Shown: positions 51,732-62,227 of the stretch, piece after piece
Layout: the number at the start of each line of letters is the position of its first letter
How positions within the stretch are numbered: the stretch's first letter is position 1
NCBI RefSeq assembly: GCF_027579695.1
Contig: NC_083571.1
Location: 36,875,943 to 36,939,942 of the forward strand
DNA length: 64,000 nt
From: Neoarius graeffei
Taxonomy: Eukaryota; Chordata; Actinopteri; Siluriformes; Ariidae
Direction of reading: 5' to 3'
Notes under the pieces: model-generated
What the model saw: only the letters and a program-made list of their open reading frames with translations
The model's database searches: none
Told to the model about the DNA's origin: nothing
Made by a program: the position numbers and the translations under genes

Positions 51732-53336
51732 CAACCCCGATTCCAAAAAAGCTGGGACAAAGTACAAATTGTAAATAAAAACGGAATGCAATGATGTGGA
51801 AGTTTCAAAATTCCATATTTTATTCAGAATAGAACATAGATGACATATCAAATGTTTAAACAGAGAAAATGTATCATTTAAAGAGAAAAATTAGGTGATT
51901 TTAAATTTCACGACAACAACACATCTCAAAAAAGTTGGGACAAGGCCATGTTTACCACTGTGAGACATCCCCTTTTCTCTTTACAACAGTCTGTAAACGT
52001 CTGGGGCCTGAGGAGACAAGTTGCTCAAGTTTAGGGATAGGAATGTTAACCCATTCTTGTCTAATGTAGGATTCTAGTTGCTCAACTGTCTTAGGTCTTT
52101 TTTGTCGTATCTTCCGTTTTATGATGCGCCAAATGTTTTCTGTGGGTGAAAGATCTGGACTGCAGGCTGGCCAGTTCAGTACCCAGACCCTTCTTCTACG
52201 CAGCCATGATGCTGTAATTGATGCAGTATGTGGTTTGGCATTGTCATGTTGGAAAATGCAAGGTCTTCCCTGAAAGAGACGTCGTCTGGATGGGAGCATA
52301 TGTTGCTCTAGAACCTGGATATACCTTTCAGCATTGATGGTGTCTTTCCAGATGTGTAAGCTGCCCATGCCACACGCACTAATGCAACCCCATACCATCA
52401 GAGATGCAGGCTTCTGAACTGAGCACTGATAACAACTTGGGTCATCCTTCTCCTCTTTAGTCCGAATGACACGGCGTCCCTGATTTCCATGAAGAACTTC
52501 AAATTTTGATTCGTCTGACCACAGAACAGTTTTCCACTTTGCCACAGTCCATTTTAAATGAGCCTTGGCCCAGAGAAGACGTCTGCACTTCTGGATCGTG
52601 TTTAGATACGGCTTCTTCTTTGAACTATAGAGTTTTAGCTGGCAACGGCGGATGGCACGGTGAATTGTGTTCACAGATAATGTTCTCTGGAAATATTCCT
52701 GAGCCCATTTTGTGATTTCCAATCCAGAAGCATGCCTGTATGTGATGCAGTGCCGTCTAAGGGCCCGAAGATCACGAGCACCCAGTATGGTTTTCTGGCC
52801 TTGACCCTTGCGCACAGAGATTCTTCCAGATTCTCTGAATCTTTTGATGATATTATGCACTGTAGATGATGATATGTTCAAACTCTTTGCAATTTTACAC
52901 TGTCGAACTCCTTTCTGATATTGCTCCACTATTTGTCGGCGCAGAATTAGGGGGATTGGTGATCCTCTTCCCATCTTTACTTCTGAGAGCCGCTGCCACT
53001 CCAAGATGCTCTTTTTATACCCAGTCATGTTAATGACCTATTGCCAATTGACCTAATGAGTTGCAATTTGGTCCTCCAGCTGTTCCTTTTTTGTACCTTT
53101 AACTTTTCCAGCCTCTTATTGCCCCTGTCCCAACTTTTTTGAGATGTGTTGCTGTCATGAAATTTCAAATGAGCCAATATTTGGCATGAAATTTCAAAAT
53201 GTCTCACTTTCGACATTTGATATGTTGTCTATGTTCTACTGTGAATACAATATCAGTTTTTAAGATTTGTAAATTATTGCATTCTGTTTTTATTTACAAT
53301 TTGTACTTTGTCCCAAATTTTTTGGAATCGGAGTTG
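51732..53336 (-). mobile_element. Complete Tc1-like transposon with intact transposase
   Basis: TA at both ends; terminal CAACCCCGATTCCAAAAAAG and complement of CAACTCCGATTCCAAAAAAT. The ~220-bp inverted repeats each hold an outer and an inner copy of AAAAAAGTTGGGACAA (51744 and 51927 at left; 53124 and 53308 at right), an IR/DR arrangement as in Sleeping Beauty-type elements. Confidence 0.93.
51952..53028 (-). CDS. Tc1-like transposase, uninterrupted
   Basis: Open frame of 358 codons; the Met at residue 19 ([18 protein letters not shown], position 52974) gives 340 residues, the family norm, and is the likelier start. It has two helix-turn-helix regions ([38 protein letters not shown]), then a DD34E catalytic core: [21 protein letters not shown] and [11 protein letters not shown] with exactly 34 residues between the second Asp and the Glu. 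No stop or frameshift is present. It would cut and paste the element at TA sites; activity is not shown by sequence alone. Confidence 0.92.
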   Translation of the reverse strand: MTGYKKSILEWQRLSEVKMGRGSPIPLILRRQIVEQYQKGVRQCKIAKSLNISSSTVHNIIKRFRESGRISVRKGQGQKTILGARDLRALRRHCITYRHASGLEITKWAQEYFQRTLSVNTIHRAIRRCQLKLYSSKKKPYLNTIQKCRRLLWAKAHLKWTVAKWKTVLWSDESKFEVLHGNQGRRVIRTKEEKDDPSCYQCSVQKPASLMVWGCISACGMGSLHIWKDTINAERYIQVLEQHMLPSRRRLFQGRPCIFQHDNAKPHTASITASWLRRRRVWVLNWPACSPDLSPTENIWRIIKRKIRQKRPKTVEQLESYIRQEWVNIPIPKLEQLVSSGPRRLQTVVKRKGDVSQW

Positions 53337-54134
53337 TAGATTTTGCATGTTCACTCGTCTAGATTTCATTTCCTAGTTTAATTTTTGCTTTCTAATTGGT
53401 ATTCACACGCTAGCTAGCTTTGTTTTGCTAGGTTAGTTGCTCAAGAAATTTAGTTTTCACTTGCTATATTACCATTTATTTGCTAGTTTAGCTCTCACTT
53501 GTTAAATTGTATTTGCTTAATACGCTAGCTTTCCTTTGCTCGGTTGCTCAGTCTTCAAACACAGTCACAGTTTGTTAACTGACTTGACGAGAATGTTCCG
53601 CATGTTAGCGATAAATGCTAAGTGTAATTCTAGTGTGTTTTTAGTCATACGGAATCTTTTCTTGGTAATTTAGCAACACATCTGAGGTAAATCTCATTGT
53701 TCTTGATACATTTCCATTGTCACTGAGTGCTAGCAAGCTAAAGTGTTAGCCTTAGTTATTTGCTAGTTTTGTGCTCGGCTTCTCGTCTCAGTTTCCTGAG
53801 ACGAGCTGTACCTTCTGAAGGTGAAATATGGTCAATTCAGAAGTTTTATATAAATGTCATAAATATTACAGTTAATACATGTATTGGTTCTTTGTGCCAA
53901 AGTTTTACCAGCCATAAATCAAATGCATACAGCATCTACAACTAGCATCACTTTTGCCAGCTGACAGAGCATAGCTAAATGATGATAATGTTAACGTACA
54001 GCTCGATCATCTTACCTCCTTCCACTTTATCCTCATCTCTCCTTACTGCTTCCCTGTCTCTGTTTTGGACGGAGAATTTCCTGATGTCCATCTGTAGAGG
54101 TAATTCAGGAATGTTTAGTGGTACAGGACATACA

Positions 54135-54497
54135 TCTCATCTCATTATCTGTAGCTGCTTTATCCTGTTCTACAGGGTCGCAGGCAAGCTGGAGCCTATC
54201 CCAGCTGACTACGGGCGAAAGGCGGGGTACACCCTGGACAAGTCGCCAGGTCATCGCAGGGCTGACACATAGACAACCATTCACACTCACACCTACGGTC
54301 AATTTAGAGTCACCAGTTAACCTAACTTGCATGTCTTTGGACTGTGGGGGAAACCGGAGCACCCGGAGGAAACCCACGCGGACACGGGGAGAACATGCAA
54401 ACTCTGCACAGCAAGGCCCTCGCCGGCCACGGGGCTCGAACCCGGACCTTCTTGCTGGGAGGCGACAGCGCTAACCACTACACCATCGTGCCGCCAC
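54135..54497 (-). mobile_element. Mermaid-like SINE, full length
   Basis: Flanked by ACAGGACATACA (54123-54134, 54498-54509). Confidence 0.92.
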
Positions 54498-54509
54498 ACA
54501 GGACATACA

Positions 54510-55768
54510 GCTTCACTTAAAATGTATATAATTTTGCTGCGTGAACTTGCGTGGCGTCACTGTACCTTCCAATTTCGCGTGCTTAGCTGCATGCGCGTTC
54601 CCTACTGTACATTCATGTCGACATGCACAGAAGCACAGAATGCGCGTCTTCTACTTAGGGACAGAAAGTTACCTACGCTGATGCATCTTGAAGTAGAAAA
54701 ACATCCACTCTATTCCTGATATTATCGATCTAAATTAACCATAGGCTATTTTCAGGGTATACAGCTCATGGTCATTATAAGGGCCATCCATCTACATGCT
54801 ATGATGATATCTATGTTTTTTTTTTGTTGTTGTTGTTGTTGTTTTTTTCAGGACAGTCTAGGTTATGATAATATTTGCATATCAGGCTTTTCTATCAAGG
54901 AAAAGCATTTTGCTTTAATGAATTTTCCATGCTCTTGAATGTATGCCACTATAGGAAGCATGGCAACCGAAATATCTTTTCATACTTGTGTGGATTGTCT
55001 GGAATCTGGCAACATAAATATCATGATAGTAGGATAACCTACTGTATGTCTTAGCAATAATTTATAAAAATATATCATGTACCGACATAACCACATAATG
55101 TAGCTACATTAGAATATCAGTCCGAAGTTGGAGGTAAGTTGTTGCTGTGATTTGCTGTTGCTGTAATTTCAAAACCGGATTACTTGAGAAAGGCAAAAGG
55201 CACAGATGAATACTTTATACCATTCAAAACGGTAGGGACTGCTGTTCATTTTGATGTATGGTTTGTCATGTCGACTCAGGAGTTAGTGAGGTATTGCGCC
55301 GACAAGAACGGGTGTGGAGATGGACGCAGAGCTGTATGCAGAATATGATTAAATTTGATGTGAATTAATTGATGTTAATTTTATCGCAAACCGTTTATCA
55401 CAGCAACTAGTGGGTAGCACCCTTGGGAAGCTCAAGTCATGTGGTTTCACGTGAGGTTAATTGTGTGATGAGTATTCCGCCAGCAATTTAATGGAGACAA
55501 ATGGGTGTGATTTGGACGCATCGGTCAGATACGGTTATTCCACAGTGCCAAGTGTTTCTGAAATGTGATCAGGAACTTTTACTGGGGCACAGCAGATATA
55601 TACTGGGGCACGTGCCTCAGTAAAATGGGTCTGGTGATGCCGATGTACTGTATATATTTATCTTGTTAATCACGTAAAGCTGCATTTTAATACTTCTTGT
55701 GATGCACTGCTGACGTTTTTCAACATGGAACTCAGAGCACGTGGAGGTTCAGTTAGTGGTTGATGCTA
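54510..55768. other. No gene recognised
   Basis: AT-rich intergenic DNA; a (TTG)n run near 54824-54842. No open frame of interest. Confidence 0.5.
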
Positions 55769-56187
55769 CAGTTGTGGTCAGAAGTTTACATACACTGGCA
55801 TGAATGTCATCTTGGATATGAAGGTCATGGCAATATTTCAATGAGTACTCTGACCTGCTCGTTTTCTGTGGCGAAATGATTGTACGATGTATTTCTTTAA
55901 TAGAAACCCTCCCCCCATGTATTTGGTGCAGAAGTTTTATTTATTTTGGGTATTCTGAAATCAACACAGGGTCAAAATTATGCATACAAGGTCAAAAATT
56001 TACATACGCTCACTTAGATTATTAATTCAGAGGTACTGAAACTTCCAAAACGTCTCCTATCTTGCCAAGGCCGAGGCCTCTGAACTTCCTGTTAGTGATC
56101 ATGATTGACTACAGCTGGTAGCTTCTCTGTGCCTTCATAAAAAGGGTTTGTTTACAGCACTCGTTGGATTGACCAACATGCAGTAAA

Positions 56188-57721
56188 ATGGGAAAGTCCA
56201 AGGAGCTCAGTGCAGATCTGAGAAAGAGGATCGCAGATGTACACAATGCAGGAATGTCTCTTAAAGCCATTTCTAAACAACTGCAGATCCCAAGATCAAG
56301 TCAAACGACTGTATGGAAGTTACTGGGAGGTGTAGTCACTTTGCCAAGCCACTTTGCTTCAAGAAAACCCAAACTGTCACCTTCAGCTGAAAGGAAATTG
56401 GTTTGGATGGTCAGGAACAACTCAGGAACCACCGTGGCACAGCCCTGCCATGAACTGGAAGCTGATGGATCACTGTCTACAGTTCAGTGAGTTTTATATC
56501 ACCATGGGCTAAGAGGCTGCTATCCAAGAAATAACCCCCTGCTCCAAAATTGACACCTTAAAGCAGACCTGGGCATTTTACAGCCCGCGGGCCGCATCCG
56601 GCCCTTTGGTTCATTCTGACCAGCCCTCGTAAGGTTAATCAGAAATTACAAAATAAACGTATTTTCTAATTTTACCTCATGCATGGACTGAATGTGGACT
56701 GCTTTTATTTTGAAGTTGTGTTCAACAAAAATGCAATGCGCGCGACATGAACATGACATGAAATCCCACGAAACCTAATCCCGCGATAACTACTTCCGTA
56801 ATTTGTCCAGACCAACCACAAACTTGTACGTCATCCTTCAAACGGTCCAGCCAATCACATAGCGTGACGTCACCAGCAGGCGCCGGAGCCCGAGCCGATC
56901 TGTAGATCTGATACCTACACCGAATCGACTGATGATCATCTATCAGCTGTGCTTCGCATCTCCACCTCAGACATTCAACCTGACTCTGACGCACTCGATA
57001 AAGACCAACAGAGACTAGATTTCTCTCACTGAACAAATAAAGAACACCAAACGAGGTGATTAGACTACAAATGTGGGCATCATTATTATAATATGATGTA
57101 TCTTGCTTGATATTTGGAGTAGAAAGACAATATTGTGATGTCTTTATTGTGTTTTGGGGTGAATGTGACTGAAAAAAAATGGTACAAACGTTCACATTTT
57201 GTTAACCATTGTTTTGGGAAATTTGATTGAATAAATGACGACAGTTTTTGTAAGGCAACCTCATTTTTTCCATACTCTTACCAGTCTTATCAGCTTGTAA
57301 AAACAATGTTATTTATTGCTTTATATAAAGAAATACAATTAATATTATGCAGAATTTAGTTCAGCCTTTTGGTCCGGCCCTCCACAAAATTTTCTGTTTC
57401 TCATGTGGCCCCATGGAAAAAATAATTGCCCACCCCTGCCTTAAAGCTTAACTAAAGTTTGCAACTGACCACATGGACAAAGAAAAAACCTTCTGGAGGA
57501 AAGCTGTATGGTCACATGAGACAAAAATTGAGTTGTTTGGTCACAATGACCACCATGTACAGAGGGACACTGTACCAGCTGGTGGTGGTGGTAGGGTCAT
57601 CATGCTCTGGGGCTGTTTTGCTGCCAGTGGAACTGGTTCATTGCACAAAGTGGATGGAATAATGAAGAAGGAGGACTACCTCAGAATTCTTCAGCATAAC
57701 CTCAAACCATTGGAAACTTGA
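56188..57721 (+). pseudogene. Tc1-like transposase, broken
   Basis: N-terminal part (56188-56490) reads MGKSKELSADLRKRIADVHN with the first helix-turn-helix; the catalytic part (57473-57721) has WSHETKIELFG, where the catalytic Asp is His. Several stops and frameshifts plus a hAT insertion separate them. Inactive. Confidence 0.88.
56564..57438. mobile_element. Non-autonomous hAT element (875 bp)
   Basis: Ends CAGACCTGGGCA and complement of CAGGGGTGGGCAATT. Perfect duplication CCTTAAAG (56556-56563, 57439-57446). Subterminal GCGGGCCGCATCCGGCCC. Confidence 0.9.
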
Positions 57722-58157
57722 ACATGATTGGGAGTCACAACAGGACAATGAACCCAAACACGCATCAGAGCTGGTTGTGAAGGATAAAGCAGGCTAACAT
57801 TAAGCTTAAAACAAGTCCTGACTTCAACCCGATTGAAAATATATGGACCGTGCTTATAAGTCGAGTCCATGCCAAGGGAAAAAAAAAAAAAACTAATTTA
57901 ATTGAACTCTACCAGTTCTACCATGAAAAGTCATGAAATATCCTACCAGAATTCTGGCAGAAGCTTGTTCATGGTAAACAAAAAATGTTTGGTCAAGGTG
58001 AATCTTGCGAAGAGACATTTTACCCAAATATTAGGTGTGATGTATATATTTGACCCTGTATGTATACTTTTGACCCTGTGTTAATTTCAGAAAACCCAAA
58101 GAAAATTGTGCACCGAATTCTAGTTTTTTTTTTTTTTTTAAGATGTATGCTGTACAA

Positions 58158-58834
58158 TAGGGCTACGTACCTGAACGTAACATCAGGTACAGGTCTGTAC
58201 CTGTACCTGAACAATTTGACAAATTCTTCTGAACTTCTTTAATAATGACAGAAACATTAATAAACTGTTGACAACTTGTCAGTATCTTTATTCAAAGAAA
58301 ACTGAACATAACTAGGTTTCCTACCTCACTTCTCAGTCACCCTCTCAGTCTCACACTATAGTTAACTTGGGACAAAAAGTCATAAGTTGTCTCACAGCAA
58401 GAAGTGACTACACTAGAGTACTACAGACTACGCGCAGTCCGCGACCTTTAACTTATGCGGCAAAATTACACGAAGCAGCAAAGACCGCCAATGCCAGCAA
58501 AGGAAAAATGGCTGACCTGCTTTTGAGTCTTTTTGACCAATCAGAATGCTGGATCAGCCAAGCTCTCGCAATGTCTCGTGAGACTGTGGCGAGAGGATCT
58601 CAAATCAAAGATGGCTCTGATTTCAAGTTTCAGCGCGGCATTTTACGTCTTTTCCAGTGCTAAATTTTCATCTTTGTGGTAGGATTTACGCATCTTCAGT
58701 CACAAAATAAGCAGATACTTGGTGTAAATTTATATCGGTACAGTACCGGTACTTCATAATCCGGTATTTTGGACCTGTACCGAATCGATTTTCATGGTAC
58801 AGTACCGGTACACAGTACCGGTACGCAGCCCTAC
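58158..58834. mobile_element. Non-autonomous hAT element (677 bp)
   Basis: Ends TAGGGCTACGTACC and complement of TAGGGCTGCGTACC. Perfect duplication CTGTACAA (58150-58157, 58835-58842). Right side has several TACCGGTAC palindromes. Confidence 0.9.
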
Positions 58835-59122
58835 TGTACAATCATTCTGCCACAGAAAAAGAACAGTTCAGAGAAATAATTGAAAGCCCAAATATTTCCA
58901 TGACATTCATATCCAAGATGACATTCATGTCACTGTATGTAAACTTCTGACCACACTGTAAGTGTATGTACTGTGTAATATGAGTCTTTTCTTAGCAATC
59001 GACCAACAAAACCGAGGTAAATGTTGACGTTGTGGACAGTCCTGACTCATTTTCACTATCACGGTGTCTTTACTTTGCCCACATACTGCACACAGTAGGA
59101 TTTAACAGGTATGTGCTAGTTA

Positions 59123-60732
59123 CAGTGGTGCTTGAAAGTTTGTGAACCCTTTAGAATTTTCTATATTTCTGCATAAATATGACCTAAAACATCATCAGAT
59201 TTTTACACAAGTCCTAAAAGTAGATAAAGAGAACCCAGTTAAACAAATGAGACAAACATATTATACTTGGTCATTTATTTATTGAGGAAAATGATCCAAT
59301 ATTACATATCTGTGGGTGGCAAAAGTATGTGAACCTTTGCTTTCAGTATCTGGTGTGACCCCCTTGTGCAGCAATAACTGCAACTAAACGTTTGCAGTAA
59401 CTGTTGATCAGTCCTGCACACCGGCTTGGAGGAATTTTAGCCTGTTCCTCCGTACAGAACAGCTTCAACTCTGGGATGTTGGTGGGTTTCCTCACATGAA
59501 CTGCTTGCTTCAGGTCCTTCCACAACATTTCCATTGGATTAAGGTCAGGATTTTGACTTGGCCATTCCAAAACATTAACTTTATTCTTCTTTAACCATTC
59601 TTTGGTAGAACGACTTGTGTGCTTAGGGTCGTTGTCCTGCTGCATGACCCACCTTCTCCTGAGATTCAGTTCATGGACAGATGTCCTGACATTTTCCTTT
59701 AGAATTTGCTGGTATAATTAAGAATTCATTGTTCCATCAATGATGGCAAGCCGTCCTGGCCCAGATGCAGCAAAACAGGCCCAAACCATGATACTACCAC
59801 CACCATGTTTCACAGATGGGATGAGGTTCTTATGCTGGAATGCAGTGTTTTCCTTTCTCCAAACATAATGCTTCTCATTTAAACCAAAAAGTTCTATTTC
59901 GGTCTCATTCGTCCACAAAACATTTTTCCAATAGCCTTCTGGCTTGTCCACATGAGCTTTACCAAACTGCAGACGAGCAGTAATGTTATTTTTGGAGAGC
60001 AGTGGCTTTCTTCTTGCAACCCTGCCATGCACACCATTGTTGTTCAGTGTTCTCCTGATGGTGGACTCATGAACATTAACATTAGCCAATGTGAGAGAGG
60101 CCTTCAGTTGCTTAGAAGTTACCCTGGGGTCCTTTGTGACCTCGCCGACTATTACACTCCTTGCTCTTGGAGTGATCTTTGTTGGTCGACCACTCCTGGG
60201 GAGGGTAACAATGGTCTTGAATCTCCTCCATTTGTACACAATCTGTCTGACTGTGGATTGGTGGAGTCCAAACTCTTTAGAGATGGTTTTGTAACCTTTT
60301 CCAGCCTGATGAGCATCAACAACGCTTTTTCTGAGCTCCTCCGAAATCTCCTTTGTTCGTGCCATGATACATTTCCACAAACATGTGTTGTGAAGATCAG
60401 ACTTTGATAGATCCCTGTTCTTTAAATAAAACAGGGTGCCCACTCACACCTGAATGTCATCCCATTGATTGAAAACACCTGACTCTAATTTCACCTTCAA
60501 ATTAACTACTAATCCTAGAGGTTCACATACTTTTGCCACTCACAGATATGTAATATCAGATCATTTTCCTCAATAAATAAATGACCAAGTATAATATTTT
60601 TGTCTCATTTGTTTAACTGGGTTCTCTTTATCTACTTTTAGGACTTGTGTGAAAATCTGATGATGTTTTAGGTCATATTTATGCAGAAATATAGAAAATT
60701 CTAAAGGGTTCACAAACTTTCAAGCACCACTG
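59123..60732 (-). mobile_element. Tc1-like transposon, copy C, complete ends
   Basis: TA at both sides, ends CAGTGGTGCTTGAAAGTTTG and complement, ~210-bp inverted repeats. Same family as the copies at 9405 and 32254. Confidence 0.94.
59343..60365 (-). pseudogene. Tc1-like transposase, copy C, one stop
   Basis: From MARTKEISEELRKSVVDAHQ to IAAQGGHTRY, 340 codons in one frame with a single stop: the Glu codon after MNS is TAA (about 59715-59717). The helix-turn-helix parts, WTNETEIELFG (first catalytic residue Asn instead of Asp), QQDNDPKHTS and NPDLNPMEMLW are present. The Asp-to-Asn change alone should abolish catalysis. Confidence 0.92.
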
Positions 60733-62175
60733 TAGCTAAATTATTAACCTCATGCTAGTTGTTTATATTTCACAGTTTACACCTGCTTCAGTTCTGCAGC
60801 TGTAAATATTCTGTTTTATTAAGGACTGAGCTTTATAACAATGATTAGCTCCTCTGAATGTTGCTGTAAAAGCCTTTTTTTTTAGCTTCAGAGAGCTGCA
60901 GGTGTGTTTAGTGGTGTGTGTGTGTGTGTGTTTAGTGGTGTGTGTATTTTTCTTGTACAGTGCCAACTGGCTCTTCACCGTAATACCACAGGGCAGCTGC
61001 CGCGTGCCACAACCACACATTCACTCAACAGCAAATGTCCAAAGTCTCACAGACATACGAAGCAGTTCTCTGTATTTTTGCTATTAGGGTGAGTGAATGA
61101 TGTAAGCTACCCCTGTGTGCGTGTGCGTGTGTGTGTGTGTGTGTGAGAAGTGACATGTCTTCAGTGGCTATAAATACAGGCCTAATGTTTCCATCATTCA
61201 GTCATCTGTTAGTCCATAAATACACCGAACAGTGTTAAATTGATGGATCCAAATTATCCATGGTGCAGACGGCGCTGATTATTATTCAGTTATAATACAC
61301 ATGATCATATTATTATACAGTAATAAGATGATTTTGTAATGATTTTCTAAGGCATTCATGCAGATCGAAGCTGTACTGCACTAACTCTGTTTTCCATATT
61401 TATACTGATGTCCGTTAACGAAAAAGAAACGTGCGCGTGTTCAAAATGGAGTCAGTCGAGGTAAGGTACAAGACAAATTAAACCCTATATAAGGTTCCTA
61501 CTTTTTTTTCTGTAATTGTTGTGAATTATAAGATGATAATTATAATAATTACATTATGCTATGTATAAAGTAATTATAATATTATAATATTCTACAGTAT
61601 ATCCCTATAATTTAAAGGCCTCCAAACGTAGCTAACGTTTGTCTATTAAGAGTTGCGTAAAATAATCTGTATTTCAAAAATGACAATTTTAATATGCATA
61701 AATATTATATGATATGATTCCACTCTTAATTATCTTTTTGTCACATAAAGGTGAAAAAAAGAAAAAAATATTGTTGAGAACTGCAGTACTAATAATAAAT
61801 AGCTTCCAAAACATGAAAAGTCTCAGTACATGTGGAATATTCGTAATAATATTTTATTTTTAATATATTTTCTGATTCACTTGGTTTCAAAAGCCATATG
61901 GAATCTAACACTGACCCTGATTATATGCTCATAGACAGATGTGCATTGACACACACACTGCTGTTTCTTTGTCTTCTATTGGTGTAACTTGGCCCTGGTG
62001 AGAGGGTTCGTGCCCTCACCCCGTCAGTTTGCGAGAGCTTTGTCATCTGAGATGGAAAGAGTGAGGGGGGAGGGGGGGTTGGCTCGTGCGTAAGTCTCCG
62101 TTAAACCAGAGGCTTGAGAGAGACACGCGCTCCAGTAACACCGAGCAACAAGGCGAGGCAGCTCTTTCTCTTTCT

Positions 62176-62221
<46 letters not shown>

Positions 62222-62227
62222 TGTAAA
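60733..62227. other. Upstream region of the C4orf54-like gene
   Basis: AT-rich DNA with (TG)n runs near 60916-60930 and 61120-61145 and a (TC)n tract at 62164-62222 immediately before the ATG. No other gene is seen. A promoter is presumably here but no clear motif stands out. Confidence 0.5.

Larger units (their letters stand above)
50210..53790. repeat. Diffuse degenerate repeat built on TTAGCTTTCACTTGCTAG
   Basis: Outside the inserted SINE (50528-50898) and Tc1 element (51732-53336), the DNA repeatedly shows variants of GGTTAGCTTTCACTTGCTAG and TGCTAGTTT, e.g. near 50255, 50460, 50905, 50955, 51565, 51655, 53460, 53480 and 53525. Spacing is irregular (about 30-100 bp), so it looks like an old, decayed tandem array. 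No coding frame. Confidence 0.65.
55769..58958 (+). mobile_element. Tc1-like transposon split by two hAT elements
   Basis: TA at both sides, ends CAGTTGTGGTCAGAAGTTTA and, at right, TAAACTTCTGACCACACTG. Three parts: 55769-56563, 57439-58157 and 58835-58958. Both interrupting elements have perfect 8-bp duplications. Confidence 0.92.

Noticed and set aside
11715-54474. Many open frames with [17 protein letters not shown] or [20 protein letters not shown]
   Set aside because: These are chance translations of the SINE family in different frames and orientations; they recur at every SINE copy.
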